Notes: generated from the sequence alone by a model not told the origin. A DNA stretch of 64,000 bases from Oscillospiraceae bacterium (GCA_022508805.1 JAFLUM010000005.1:62001-126000); one strand, 5' to 3'. Shown: positions 27,173 to 36,081, numbered from the stretch's first letter. Translations and numbers: made by a program.

Positions 27173-28675
27173 TCAATGTTCTATCCAATCTCTTGAACGC
27201 TCAACGGCACGTTTCCAGCCCTCATACTGTCTGTCGCGTTCCTCAATAGCCATTTTCGGTTCAAAAACTTTATCGATCTTGCGAATACCCTTTATTTCGT
27301 CTATATCTTTCCAAAATCCCGTTGCAAGTCCTGCAAGATACGCCGCACCGATAGCCGTGGTTTCGACCATTTGGGGACGGTTAACGCTTGTTCTTATCAT
27401 ATCCGCCTGAATTTGCATCATAATGTTGCTTACGGACGCGCCGCCGTCAACGCGAAGCTCGGAAAGTGTGATGTCGGAATCCTGTTTCATGGCCTCCAAT
27501 AGATCGGTCATCTGATAAGCTATTGCCTCAAGGACACTTCTCGCAATATGCTCACTTTTTACGCCTCGGGTAAGTCCCACGATAGCGCCGCGTGCATACA
27601 TATCCCAATACGGCGCTCCGAGACCCGTAAAGGCGGGAACAAAATATATTCCGTTGGCATCGTCAACGCTCTCTGCCAGCTCGTCACAGCGGTGAGCGGA
27701 ATCAATAAGATGTATGTCGTCACGGAGCCATTTTATAACGGAGCCTGCGTTAAACGCTGAACCCTCAATAGCATATGTGACCTTGTCACCCAGTCCCCAT
27801 GCCACGCCTGTGACCAGATTATGCTCAGACACCACCCGTTTTTCGCCCGTGTTCATCAAGAGGAAGCAACCTGTGCCGTAGGTGTTCTTTGCCTGACCGC
27901 TTTCAAAGCATCCCTGCCCGAAAAGTGCAGCAGGCTGGTCGCCTATTGCCCCCGCTATGGGAATACCTGCCAAATCCTCGATACCTATAACGCTTTCGCC
28001 CACCGTACCGAAGATCTTGCTTGACGGTACACATTCAGGAAGCATAGACATCGGAATGCCAAACTTTTCGCAAAGATATTCATCCCAACAAAGCTTATCA
28101 ACGTCAAAGAGCATTGTTCTTGATGCGTTGGAATAGTCAGTGATATGTACCTTGCCGCCTGTCAGATTCCAAATAAGCCACGTTTCCACCGTGCCGAAAA
28201 GAAGCTGTCCTTTTTCCGCCAGCTCCTTTGCCCCTTTTGCGTGATCGAGTATCCATTTTATCTTTGTGGCGGAGAAATAAGCATCCACCACAAGACCTGT
28301 ACGGTCTTGAATATAGGCAGTAAGCTTTTCATCCTCTTTGATTTTTTCGCAGATATCTGCAGTTCTGCGGCACTGCCAGACTATAGCGTTATAAACGGGC
28401 TTGCCCGTCGCCTTATCCCAAACGATGGTAGTTTCACGCTGATTGGTTATGCCTATAGAGTCTATCTCATCGGCGGAAACGCCAGCCATAACCTCCATAA
28501 TCGACTGGAGCTGTGAAAACAGGATCTCCATAGGATTATGCTCGACCCAGCCTGCCTGCGGATAGATCTGCGTGAATTCATGCTGTGCCTTTGCGCAGAT
28601 GTTGCCGTCTTTGTCAAAAAGAATTGCCCGTGAGCTTGTGGTTCCCTGATCGAGAGCCAAAACGTATTTTTTCAT
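27173..28675 (-). CDS. glpK: Glycerol kinase
   Basis: A 500-residue FGGY-family kinase converting glycerol and ATP to glycerol-3-phosphate. The N-terminal phosphate-binding [13 protein letters not shown] is at about 8-20, and [31 protein letters not shown] and the C-terminal LRVDGGAS are all present. Length is typical. No glpF transporter or glpD dehydrogenase is next to it; the adjacent gene in the operon is malic enzyme. The upstream region toward the SRP RNA gene is AT-rich, with only weak promoter-like sequences. Confidence 0.96.
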   Translation of the reverse strand: MKKYVLALDQGTTSSRAILFDKDGNICAKAQHEFTQIYPQAGWVEHNPMEILFSQLQSIMEVMAGVSADEIDSIGITNQRETTIVWDKATGKPVYNAIVWQCRRTADICEKIKEDEKLTAYIQDRTGLVVDAYFSATKIKWILDHAKGAKELAEKGQLLFGTVETWLIWNLTGGKVHITDYSNASRTMLFDVDKLCWDEYLCEKFGIPMSMLPECVPSSKIFGTVGESVIGIEDLAGIPIAGAIGDQPAALFGQGCFESGQAKNTYGTGCFLLMNTGEKRVVSEHNLVTGVAWGLGDKVTYAIEGSAFNAGSVIKWLRDDIHLIDSAHRCDELAESVDDANGIYFVPAFTGLGAPYWDMYARGAIVGLTRGVKSEHIARSVLEAIAYQMTDLLEAMKQDSDITLSELRVDGGASVSNIMMQIQADMIRTSVNRPQMVETTAIGAAYLAGLATGFWKDIDEIKGIRKIDKVFEPKMAIEERDRQYEGWKRAVERSRDWIEH

Positions 28676-28815
28676 AAATTTATCCCCTTATTTTTCGCTG
28701 ATTTTACGCCTGTGACAGCAAGCGACATTTTTATTTGCTTTTCAAGTGTATAATTACCCATAAACAGTCTATCATATTTTCTTTAGAACTACAACATAAA
28801 AAAGCACATTTTCTC

Positions 28816-28844
28816 TTGAAATCACGGACAGTTTATAGTATACT
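28816..28844 (+). promoter_or_regulatory. Promoter of the SRP RNA gene
   Basis: TTGAAA (28816-28821) and TATACT (28839-28844) are 17 bp apart. The expected start, about seven bases further, coincides with the 5' end of the SRP RNA stem at 28852. Confidence 0.75.
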
Positions 28845-28851
28845 TATTATG

Positions 28852-28987
28852 CCTTAACCCAGTCGTGTGCCGTGTGGGTCCTGTGCGGCGGTGCGCTGTG
28901 AACCATGTCAGGCGGGGAACCGAGCAGCATTAAGCGGACTGCGCCGGGCGCCACAGTCCGCCTGCACGGTGCATGACTGGGTTAAGG
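28852..28987 (+). ncRNA. ffs: Signal recognition particle RNA (small bacterial type)
   Basis: A ~136-nt RNA that folds back on itself: CCTTAACCCAGTCGTG at 28852-28867 pairs with CATGACTGGGTTAAGG at 28972-28987. The apical domain carries the conserved Ffh-binding core ATGTCAGG ... GGGGAACC ... AGCAGCATTAAG. A run of seven Ts follows directly as terminator. The RNA pairs with Ffh to target membrane proteins. It lies immediately before dnaX, as in many Firmicutes, and has its own promoter. It lacks the Alu domain of the longer Bacillus form. Confidence 0.9.
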
Positions 28988-29014
28988 ATTTTTTTCAATG
29001 GGGAGGGACAAGCC

Positions 29015-30745
29015 TTGTACCGCGCTTTATACCGAAAATACCGTCCGTCGTCATTTACCGACGTGATAGGTCAGGAGCACATCACCAAAACCCTTGAAAA
29101 TGCAGTAAAATACGGCAAAACAAGCCACGCTTATCTGTTCACCGGCTCACGCGGAACGGGCAAGACCTCCTGCGCAAAAATACTGGCAAAGGCAGTGAAC
29201 TGCCTTGATCCCCACAACGGCAACCCCTGTAACGAGTGTGAGATTTGCCGCGGAATAGACAACGGCTCCGTTCTTGATATAATCGAAATTGACGCCGCAT
29301 CAAACAACGGCGTAGACAATATCCGTGACCTGCGTGAGGAAGCCAATTTTACCCCTGCCAAGGCAAAATACCGTGTATATATTATCGACGAGGTCCATAT
29401 GCTCTCAAAAGGCGCATACAATGCTCTTTTGAAAACCTTGGAAGAACCTCCCGCGCACGTTATATTCATACTTGCCACCACTGAGGTGCATATGTTGCCC
29501 TCGACCATACTTTCACGCTGTCAGCGATTCGATTTTAAGCGAATTCCGCCCGAAAGTATCGCGGACAGGCTAAAGCTTGTTGCCGAAAAAGAAAATTTAC
29601 GTCTTACTGATGACGGCGCAATGCTTATTGCCCGTATTGCCGACGGCGCAATGCGTGACGCTCTTTCCCTTCTTGACCGCTGTTCATCCTATGACGGCGA
29701 GATCGACTCCGCCGCCGTCGCCGAAAGTGCCGGACTTGCAGGACGTGAATATATCTTTGAGCTTTGCGGCTGCGTAATAGAAAAGAATGCCGCCAAGGCG
29801 ATGGAAATCATAAACAGACTGTATAACGAATCCTGCGATATGGAGCGGCTTATAACCGAGCTTACGAACCATTTTAGAAATCTTATGGTATCAAAGGCAG
29901 TTAAGAGCTTTGAAAATATGATAATCTGCTCGGGCAATGAGGCGGAAATCATACGCGAGCAGAGCGAAAAAATAACGCTTGCAGCAGTTATGTCGTGTAT
30001 AGACGTGCTCACCTCTTCGGCGGTCGGCATGAAGCAAGGAGCAAACCGCCGCACCTGCGCCGAGCTGTGCTTAATCAGACTTTGTACGCCGTCTCTTGAC
30101 AGTGACATAAATTCAATTTTAAGGCGCCTAAGCGAACTTGAGCGCGCTGTGTCCTCGGGAATTCCCGTTAAGGAAATCTCACAGGCAGAGACGGGCAATA
30201 AAGCTCCTGTCAATGTTTCTCCTGTAAAAGTAGCGGAAAGCACGGCAACAATTCCCGTTATCGGTGAAAAAGTACCCGAAGAGTTTAAGAAGCAACCGTC
30301 GGTGAGGGAAATGCTGAAGGCAAATCCCGAAAATAAAAAAGCATCACAGGAAGAGCCTCACGAAGCGCCGCCGCTCCCCGAACCTCCACCTGTAAAGAGG
30401 GAAATCGACGGTCAGGCAGAGGGTACCGTACCCTTTGACCAGTGGCCCGAGGTGCTTGACAAAATCTTCTCGCAGGATAAAAGCCTTATCGCTATGCTGA
30501 CAGGCTCAACAGCGTTTATTCACGACGGTAAATATCTGCTTATCAAGGGCTCGCCCGTGCTCGAAATGTACCTCAAAACGGGTGATTATTCCAAGACTAT
30601 AAAGCAGGCCGCCGCGGCGGTCACAGGGAAAAATTATTCCCTTGCGGTATATAACAATAAGCGGGAGGATACGTCCGAAAGCCCCTTAGCGGAGCTTTTA
30701 TTACGGGCACGACGTCTCGGTGTGAATATTGAGGAGGAACAGTAA
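29015..30745 (+). CDS. dnaX: DNA polymerase III subunit gamma/tau
   Basis: Clamp-loader ATPase of the replicative polymerase, 576 residues. The start is TTG 29015, six bases after GGGGAGGGA; the protein then reads MYRALYRKYRPSSF, the usual N-terminus. Walker A GSRGTGKTS lies near residue 45, four zinc-binding cysteines include CNECEIC, and the DEVH box is IIDEVHML with SRCQRFDF as sensor region. The C-terminal third is proline-rich linker plus the polymerase-binding domain. It overlaps ybaB by one base and starts 27 bp after the SRP RNA. A run of six As near 30336 is the only possible slippage site seen. Confidence 0.96.
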   Translation: MYRALYRKYRPSSFTDVIGQEHITKTLENAVKYGKTSHAYLFTGSRGTGKTSCAKILAKAVNCLDPHNGNPCNECEICRGIDNGSVLDIIEIDAASNNGVDNIRDLREEANFTPAKAKYRVYIIDEVHMLSKGAYNALLKTLEEPPAHVIFILATTEVHMLPSTILSRCQRFDFKRIPPESIADRLKLVAEKENLRLTDDGAMLIARIADGAMRDALSLLDRCSSYDGEIDSAAVAESAGLAGREYIFELCGCVIEKNAAKAMEIINRLYNESCDMERLITELTNHFRNLMVSKAVKSFENMIICSGNEAEIIREQSEKITLAAVMSCIDVLTSSAVGMKQGANRRTCAELCLIRLCTPSLDSDINSILRRLSELERAVSSGIPVKEISQAETGNKAPVNVSPVKVAESTATIPVIGEKVPEEFKKQPSVREMLKANPENKKASQEEPHEAPPLPEPPPVKREIDGQAEGTVPFDQWPEVLDKIFSQDKSLIAMLTGSTAFIHDGKYLLIKGSPVLEMYLKTGDYSKTIKQAAAAVTGKNYSLAVYNNKREDTSESPLAELLLRARRLGVNIEEEQ

Positions 30746-31086
30746 TGAAAGCAAGAATACCCGGTCAAGGCGGACAGGGAAATATGATGAAACGCCTTCA
30801 ACAGATGCAGGAGGAGATGGCTCGCATTCAGCAGGAGTGCGAGGCAGCAGAGTATACCGCATCGGCAGGCGGCGGAGCGGTAGAGGTGACCGTTAACGGC
30901 TCCCATCAGCTTGTTTCGGTCAAGCTGCAGCCCGATGTAGTCGATCCCGAGGACGTTGAAATGCTTGAGGATCTGCTTGTGGCATCTGTCAACGAGGCAA
31001 TGCGCAAGGCGGACGACACTATGGAAAGGGAAATGGGTAAGGTCACCGGCGGAATGAATCTTAACATTCCGGGTATGGGATTATAA
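30745..31086 (+). CDS. ybaB: YbaB/EbfC family nucleoid-associated protein
   Basis: A 113-residue DNA-binding protein with the YbaB/EbfC layout: an N-terminal coiled helix (MKRLQQMQEEMARIQQE), a central beta-strand segment containing GGGAVEVTVNG, and a C-terminal helix ending in a glycine/methionine-rich tail. Start and dnaX stop share one base (TAATG), with GAGGAGG upstream, so translation is coupled. The dnaX-ybaB-recR order is highly conserved in bacteria. Confidence 0.95.
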   Translation: MKARIPGQGGQGNMMKRLQQMQEEMARIQQECEAAEYTASAGGGAVEVTVNGSHQLVSVKLQPDVVDPEDVEMLEDLLVASVNEAMRKADDTMEREMGKVTGGMNLNIPGMGL

Positions 31087-31094
31087 TCAAGAAT

Positions 31095-31694
31095 ATGGCA
31101 CGGGATATTGTAACTCTTGAAAGGCTCATTGAGGAATTTCGTAAAATGCCCTCTGTCGGTGTAAAATCGGCGGAGCGTATGGCGTATTACGTTCTCGGTC
31201 TTGACGACGGCGAAACCAAAAGCCTTGTGGATGCTATCAACGCCGCTCACAGCAGTATACACACCTGTAAAATTTGCTGTAACCTTACCGAGGGCGAAAG
31301 ATGCCGCATATGCGATAACGAAAACCGCGATAAATCGGTCATATGCGTTGTGGAAAATCCCCGTGATGTGACCGCCTTTGAGCGCACTCACGAATACAAG
31401 GGCGTTTATCACGTTCTGCACGGTGTGATATCCCCTATGAACGGCGTGGGACCCGATAATATACGGATAAAAGAGCTTATCTCCCGTATGGCGGACGACT
31501 CTGTCGGCGAGGTCATTATGGCGACGAATCCCACCGCCGAGGGTGAGGCAACCGCAATGTACATCGCAAGACTTTTAAAGCCGATGGGTATAAAAGTCTC
31601 CAGACTTGCATACGGTGTGCCTGTGGGAAGCGACCTTGAATATGCCGACGAGGTAACTCTTGCCCGCGCTCTTGAGGGCAGAAGTCTGTTATAA
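31095..31694 (+). CDS. recR: Recombination protein RecR
   Basis: A 199-residue protein of the RecFOR pathway that helps load RecA at gapped DNA. It has the N-terminal helix-hairpin-helix (LPSVG-like MPSVGVKSAERM), the four-cysteine zinc motif (CKICCNLTEGERCRIC) and the Toprim domain starting at ICVVENPRDV with HVLHGVISPMNGVGP and TNPTAEGEATA. Length is standard. It begins eight bases after ybaB, without a strong ribosome site, and is probably co-translated. Confidence 0.97.
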   Translation: MARDIVTLERLIEEFRKMPSVGVKSAERMAYYVLGLDDGETKSLVDAINAAHSSIHTCKICCNLTEGERCRICDNENRDKSVICVVENPRDVTAFERTHEYKGVYHVLHGVISPMNGVGPDNIRIKELISRMADDSVGEVIMATNPTAEGEATAMYIARLLKPMGIKVSRLAYGVPVGSDLEYADEVTLARALEGRSLL

Positions 31695-31720
31695 TCTGAC
31701 TAATTGAGGAAAAAATAGTT

Positions 31721-32182
31721 ATGCCGACCGAAAACAGGACAATTGCACAAAACAAAAAAGCCCTCCACGACTATTTTGTGCTGGAGAGCTTTGAGGCGGG
31801 CATTGAGCTTTGCGGTACAGAGGTAAAGTCTCTGCGCGAGGGCAGATGCAACCTTAAAGATTCCTGGTGCAGCATTGTTGACGGAGAAATTTTTGTCAAC
31901 GGTATGCATATAAGTCCATATGACCACGGCAATATTTTTAACCGTGACCCACTGAGAGTTCGAAGGCTTTTAATGCACAAAAAAGAGATTCTCCGCCTTT
32001 TCGGTACGGTAAAGCAAGAAGGGCTTACGCTCATCCCCCTTTCCGTATATTTCAAAAAGGGCAAGGCAAAGGTGCAAGTGGGACTTTGCAAGGGTAAAAA
32101 GATATACGACAAGCGTGAGGTAATGGCAAAAAAAGAGGCACAGCGCCACATTGAACGCGAAATGAAAGAGCGTATGAGGTAA
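31721..32182 (+). CDS. smpB: SsrA-binding protein SmpB
   Basis: A 153-residue tmRNA-binding protein essential for trans-translation rescue of stalled ribosomes. The conserved [35 protein letters not shown] and SPYDHGN segments are present, as is the C-terminal basic tail [20 protein letters not shown] that reaches the decoding centre. Its partner RNA begins 24 bp downstream, so protein and RNA are encoded side by side. Confidence 0.97.
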   Translation: MPTENRTIAQNKKALHDYFVLESFEAGIELCGTEVKSLREGRCNLKDSWCSIVDGEIFVNGMHISPYDHGNIFNRDPLRVRRLLMHKKEILRLFGTVKQEGLTLIPLSVYFKKGKAKVQVGLCKGKKIYDKREVMAKKEAQRHIEREMKERMR

Positions 32183-32205
32183 GACCGACATCTATCATCT
32201 GATAT

Positions 32206-32559
32206 GGGGATGAAAGGATTTCGACGGGGATTTTGAACCGTGATAAGCGAGCAGAGGAGTCTGACCTCTTTAAAACAGGCGGTTTATTAAAAATAAACGA
32301 CAAAGATTCTAAAGTTTTACTTGCTGCTTAATTAGCGGCGAGCGCTCCCCCGAAAGGACCGCGGTTCGGCAAGGAGTGTCATTTAGCGGTAAATGTGCAC
32401 GGGCACACGCCCTGTAACCCGTCACACAAAGCAGGGATACCGAATTTTTTCGCCTGCCTTTCGGCTTAAAATTCGGGAATTTTAATAGACAGGCTACGCT
32501 CGTAGAAAGTTGCGGGAATGAATTTTCGGACGCGGGTTCGACTCCCGCCATCTCCACCA
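32206..32559 (+). ncRNA. ssrA: Transfer-messenger RNA
   Basis: A 354-nt tmRNA. The 5' end GGGGATG pairs with CATCTCC at the 3' end, which continues with ACCA, and the TPsiC-like arm GCGGGTTCGACTCCCGC is intact. The tag reading frame ends at TAA 32329-32331 and encodes ...NDKDSKVLLAA, the hydrophobic LAA end expected for degradation by ClpXP. The resume codon is probably around 32293-32296 but cannot be fixed by eye. It sits directly behind smpB and before a strong terminator. Confidence 0.95.
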
Positions 32560-32560
32560 G

Positions 32561-32590
32561 AAAAAACCTTGCCGAGCGGCAAGGTTTTTT
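32561..32590 (+). terminator. Terminator of the tmRNA gene
   Basis: A6CCTTGCC at 32561-32573 pairs with GGCAAGGT6 at 32578-32590 around a four-base loop, ending in six Ts. Confidence 0.9.
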
Positions 32591-32595
32591 CAATG

Positions 32596-32767
32596 ATATC
32601 CGTTCCTGTGGTCACGGGTGATATACCTTCGGTATGATATCGCTCTGCGAGCGATGATATATGCCTACGGCATATGAAGGAACGGATATTATATCATATT
32701 TGCCGTAGTCAAATATATCATACGGCGACAGCCATATATCATATCGCACGAGCGATATATCATTGAA
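32596..32767. repeat. Cluster of short hairpins, copy B
   Basis: Five or six small inverted repeats lie in tandem: ATACC/GGTAT, ATCGCT/AGCGAT, ATATGCC/GGCATAT, ATATTTG/CAAATAT and ATATCGC/GCGATAT. They are joined by GATAT/ATCAT links. An outer pair (GATATCCGTTCCT near 32596 with AGGAACGGATAT near 32678) encloses the first three. No coding sequence fits this 170-bp stretch. Confidence 0.75.
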
Positions 32768-32822
32768 AAACTCATAACAATATGATACTATAGCAAATAG
32801 ATAATGTTTAGGATCCGATATT

Positions 32823-33491
32823 ATGTTCGAAGAAAAATTTTTTGCACACAGAAAAGTGAATATAGATAAGCTTTCTAAGTACGGATTTACAAAGAAATCC
32901 GACGGTTATCAGTATTCGACCGCTATAATGAACAGACAGTTAGAGCTGTCGGTTTTCGTTGCGGCGGACGGTTCGGTATCCACAAAGGTGATTGACGTTT
33001 CTACGGGCGAAGAATATCTGCTGTACAAAGTTACGTCGTCCGTCGGAGCTTATGTGGGAGAAGTCAGAGCGGAGTGCGAAGGCGTTCTTACGGATATTTC
33101 GGAAAAATGCTTTGATCCGGATATATTTCACTGCGAGCAGACTCTCGCCGTTATAGAATATGTGCGCGAAAAATACGGCGACGAACTTGAATTTTTGTGG
33201 GAAAAGTTCCCCGACAACGCCATATGGCGCCGTAAAGACAATCAAAAATGGTACGGATTGCTCATAACGGTTTCCAAAAGAAAGCTTGGGCTTGATTCTG
33301 ACGAAATCGTTGAGGCTATGGATCTGCGGTTACAACCCCAACAAATGGCGGAAATAATAGATAACGAAAAATATTTCCCGGGTTGGCATATGAACAAGAA
33401 AAACTGGTATACGGTCATTCTTGACGGCTTAATACCAACAGATGAAATTTGCCGACGGATAGATGAAAGCTACGGTTTGGCTAAAAGATAA
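32823..33491 (+). CDS. MmcQ/YjbR family protein with N-terminal extension
   Basis: A 222-residue protein whose second half (from about residue 120) matches the MmcQ/YjbR fold, a CyaY-like DNA-binding-type domain: LEFLWEKFPDNAIWRRKDNQKWYGLLITV, then LRLQPQQMAEI and the final PGWHMNKKNWYTVILDG block. The first ~110 residues form a separate domain that I recall fused to this family in Clostridia. Function is unknown. It has no strong ribosome site and is preceded by a hairpin cluster and followed by its own terminator, so it is transcribed alone. Confidence 0.82.
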   Translation: MFEEKFFAHRKVNIDKLSKYGFTKKSDGYQYSTAIMNRQLELSVFVAADGSVSTKVIDVSTGEEYLLYKVTSSVGAYVGEVRAECEGVLTDISEKCFDPDIFHCEQTLAVIEYVREKYGDELEFLWEKFPDNAIWRRKDNQKWYGLLITVSKRKLGLDSDEIVEAMDLRLQPQQMAEIIDNEKYFPGWHMNKKNWYTVILDGLIPTDEICRRIDESYGLAKR

Positions 33492-33493
33492 CA

Positions 33494-33520
33494 AAAAGCG
33501 GCTTGTATGAGCCGTTTTTT
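33494..33520 (+). terminator. Terminator after the MmcQ/YjbR gene
   Basis: AAAAAGCGGCT pairs with AGCCGTTTTTT across a six-base loop (TGTATG), with one G-U pair. Confidence 0.8.
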
Positions 33521-33590
33521 ATCGCCCTGTAAATAGCTTAATTTTAGAACTTTTCTCTTATTGGTTGAATTTTGTTCAAAAAACAAGTTA

Positions 33591-33619
33591 TTGTTTTTGC
33601 GAGATAATCGGGATAATAT
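33591..33619 (+). promoter_or_regulatory. Possible promoter of the XRE regulator gene
   Basis: TTGTTT (33591-33596) and TAATAT (33614-33619) are 17 bp apart, 54 bp before the start codon at 33673. Both hexamers are imperfect, so this is only a candidate. Confidence 0.35.
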
Positions 33620-33672
33620 AGAGTTACAACAGCGCTGTTAAAATTTTTTAAAGATGATAAAAAGGTGATTAT

Positions 33673-34779
33673 ATGAACATATATTTCGGACAAAATTTGA
33701 AAAAACTCCGCAAGGAGAGGGATTTGACACAGGAAAACATTGCAGACTTTCTCGGCGTGTCCTTTCAGTCAGTGAGCAAATGGGAGCGTGGAGAAAGCTA
33801 CCCCGATATCACTATGCTGCCCGTTATAGCGTCGTTTTTCAAGGTATCAGTTGACGAGCTTTTGGGCGTGAACGAGGCTGAAAACGAAGAGAAAATCCAA
33901 AAATATCTCTATGATGCAGGTTGCCTTACAGACCACAAAGCCGCATACGAAATTATGAAAAAGGCCGTTGCCGAATTCCCCGGCGATTTCAGACTGCTTG
34001 ACTTGTATATGCGTAAGCTGATTGCATCTAAAGACACTCCTCAGGAGGAGCTTAGTATACTCCCCGAAGTGCGCACGATTTACGATAATATTCAAGCCAA
34101 CTGCACCGTAGACACCATAAGAATCAGCTCGAAAAGGTGCCTTGTTAGCTATTATACGACGCTCACCCGAATTGAAAACAGCGGAATCACCGTTTCGGAC
34201 GTAAAAAAAATTATTGCAGATATGCCTCTTATGCGTGACAGCAGAGATTATGCGGAAACCTGCCTTTTTCCTTATCTCAACAATCCCAATGATAAAGCAG
34301 AGCATTATGCCGCCTGCAGGAATACCGTAGACGAACTGCTGAGTCTTTTAGACAACACAGTTTTTCATTATTGCTTTTGGGAAAAGGAATTCTCAACCGA
34401 ATTTAAAATTGAGGCAATCGAAATGTTGCTCACGGTTCAGAATTTATTTTATTCTGACGGTAATTTCGGCAAAAGCTGGCGCTTTGTTATGTATAACTAC
34501 GGTCATTTGGGAGAACTGTATTTTTCGTTGGGCAACACCGAAAAAGCTCTTGAGAATTTGCGAAAAAGTGCAGAGCTGGCAAAGCAGTTTGACGAATTAC
34601 CGCAAATTTCCGAAAGACACTCGTTACTGTTTGAAGGCTCTTCCTTTGACAAAAACGTTTTAGGCAGTACGCACATCGCCTGCTCAAGAATGAAGATGCT
34701 TATGACAGAAAGATATCCACTTTCCGACGAATTCAAGGCAAGTGAGGAATTCAAAGAAATCATAGAAATACTTGGGTAG
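33673..34779 (+). CDS. XRE-family transcriptional regulator with TPR-like C-terminal domain
   Basis: A 368-residue protein. Residues 5-60 form a Cro/C1-type helix-turn-helix (LKKLRKERDLTQENIADFLG with recognition helix SFQSVSKWERGESYPDI). The remaining ~300 residues are alpha-helical and end with a TPR-like repeat near 283-305 (HLGELYFSLGNTEKALENLRK). This layout is seen in clostridial regulators that bind small peptides or sense growth state. AAGGTG precedes the start. The targets are unknown; the neighbouring lipoprotein gene has a separate promoter and could be regulated by it (speculative). Confidence 0.88.
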   Translation: MNIYFGQNLKKLRKERDLTQENIADFLGVSFQSVSKWERGESYPDITMLPVIASFFKVSVDELLGVNEAENEEKIQKYLYDAGCLTDHKAAYEIMKKAVAEFPGDFRLLDLYMRKLIASKDTPQEELSILPEVRTIYDNIQANCTVDTIRISSKRCLVSYYTTLTRIENSGITVSDVKKIIADMPLMRDSRDYAETCLFPYLNNPNDKAEHYAACRNTVDELLSLLDNTVFHYCFWEKEFSTEFKIEAIEMLLTVQNLFYSDGNFGKSWRFVMYNYGHLGELYFSLGNTEKALENLRKSAELAKQFDELPQISERHSLLFEGSSFDKNVLGSTHIACSRMKMLMTERYPLSDEFKASEEFKEIIEILG

Positions 34780-34785
34780 GGTCAG

Positions 34786-34815
34786 GGGCGAATGCAAAGC
34801 GCATCCGCCCTTTTT
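34786..34815 (+). terminator. Terminator after the XRE regulator
   Basis: GGGCGAATGC (34786-34795) pairs with GCATCCGCCC (34801-34810), with one internal mismatch, followed by five Ts. Confidence 0.8.
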
Positions 34816-34821
34816 GTTTCA

Positions 34822-34850
34822 TTGACAACATCCGTTTATAAAGCTATAAT
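34822..34850 (+). promoter_or_regulatory. Consensus promoter of the lipoprotein gene
   Basis: A perfect TTGACA (34822-34827) and a perfect TATAAT (34845-34850) are 17 bp apart, 38 bp before the lipoprotein start. Confidence 0.8.
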
Positions 34851-34888
34851 GCTATTGATTAAAGTTTATATGTAGGGTTGGGAGTATT

Positions 34889-35764
34889 ATGAAAAAGGTG
34901 TTGTTGATTTTACTGGCAGTTGTGTTAATATTCTTATTCGGATGTACACCGAATGAGCAAAACACGGAAGACCCTGCCAACACTCCGACTGCGGACGAAC
35001 AGTCAAATGTCACCGATCCGCCCGCTCCGATTGAATTGCAAAATTCGCAGGTTGACGGCTATCTTATCGGCAGAAGAAATTTTGCAGCAAAAAATGAAAA
35101 CGGAGACGTTTATTTTATTGCTAACAAATGTGTGGGTAAAATTGATGCATCAGGCGAAGTATCAATTTTGTTTGACGGTTTTCAATTCGGGCACGATATT
35201 GCGGTGCATAATCAATGGATTTATACTCTGCGTGGAATAACGCTTTACCGAACGGATAAAAACGGAGAAAACGAATATGAGTATCCATTGCTTTTTGACC
35301 GCGGCGTTAATTCAATTTATATCTGTGGGGATGTTCTGTATGTAGACATCACGAATGCAGAAGGTCACGTGGAATATTACTGTGCCGATATTACCGATGA
35401 TCCGAACACACTTGAGTTTATGCCTGAATCAAACAAGTTTGACCGTGAAAGCTTTATAGGGCAGGTGCGGTTGGATTTTCCTGAGGAATCTTTGGAAGAA
35501 TTCGAAAAATACGCACGTGTTCACGCCATAGAGGTGACTGATAAATACGGTTACTTTTTTACACTTAATAACGAGCTCGGTCGGATAAATAGGGAAACAC
35601 AACAGGTTGAATTATTACCGATAAAGCCATATCAAGTAGAAAAAACCGCTTTTATCGATGGCTGGATATATTATAAAGATGACTCAAATATAATTTGCAG
35701 AACCTCTGAGGATCTGTCAAAAACAGAAAAAATATATCAAGACGGTCTAAATACATTGGATTAA
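34889..35764 (+). CDS. Lipoprotein with DUF5050-like beta-propeller repeats
   Basis: A 291-residue secreted lipoprotein. A signal peptide with hydrophobic core LLILLAVVLIFLF ends at lipobox cysteine 19 (LFGC), followed by a Thr/Pro/Asp-rich linker to about residue 50. The body contains repeated beta-strand units such as GDVYFIANKCVGKIDASGE, HNQWIYTLRGITLYR and DGWIYYKDDSNIICR. These resemble the propeller-like repeats of DUF5050 proteins. It is expected to be anchored on the outer face of the cytoplasmic membrane. Function is unknown. The broken glutaredoxin-like gene follows 16 bp after its stop. Confidence 0.85.
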   Translation: MKKVLLILLAVVLIFLFGCTPNEQNTEDPANTPTADEQSNVTDPPAPIELQNSQVDGYLIGRRNFAAKNENGDVYFIANKCVGKIDASGEVSILFDGFQFGHDIAVHNQWIYTLRGITLYRTDKNGENEYEYPLLFDRGVNSIYICGDVLYVDITNAEGHVEYYCADITDDPNTLEFMPESNKFDRESFIGQVRLDFPEESLEEFEKYARVHAIEVTDKYGYFFTLNNELGRINRETQQVELLPIKPYQVEKTAFIDGWIYYKDDSNIICRTSEDLSKTEKIYQDGLNTLD

Positions 35765-35780
35765 AAAACAGGAAGTAAAA

Positions 35781-36064
35781 ATGTAAAAAGTCATACTTTT
35801 TTATCTGTCGACTGCCCGTACTGCCACTATGCAAAGCGGGCGGTAAAGGAATTGAAAGAGGAAAATCCCGTATACGGCGAAATCGGCATAGAGTGGATTG
35901 AGGAGAGCCGAAAGCCCGATATCTCGGCAAAATATGATTATTACTATGTTACCACGATTTTCTATGGCAAAGAAAAACTGTATGAGGCTCATCCGTCCGA
36001 GGATTATACCGCCTGCAAGAAAAATGTAAAGTCGGCACTGGATAAGATACTTGATAAGAGATAA
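35781..36064 (+). pseudogene. Broken thioredoxin/glutaredoxin-like gene
   Basis: Behind GGAAG, the ATG at 35781 is followed at once by TAA where a lysine codon would be expected. The frame then reads KVILFYLS to about 35810. The homologous continuation, with the redox motif DCPYCHYAKRAVKEL and the family tail EWIEESRKPDISAKYDYYYV, lies in the other frame from 35810 to 36064. One nonsense change and a one-base deletion near 35808-35812 therefore explain the pattern. A rescue start (TTG 35852) would lack the CPYC site. The family is a clostridial small thioredoxin-like protein of about 90 residues. Confidence 0.75.
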
Positions 36065-36081
36065 AAATTAACATAAACAAT

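Noticed and set aside
30330-30350. A6G run in dnaX as a programmed frameshift site for a short gamma form
   Set aside because: The reading frame is AAT AAA AAA GCA, so the run is not in the A AAA AAG register needed for -1 slippage, and no clear stem or upstream SD-like stimulator was seen. Six As alone are weak evidence for slippage.
32309-32593. Minus-strand frame of 94 codons across the tmRNA gene
   Set aside because: It is the antisense of a clear tmRNA; coding there is an artefact common to this RNA.
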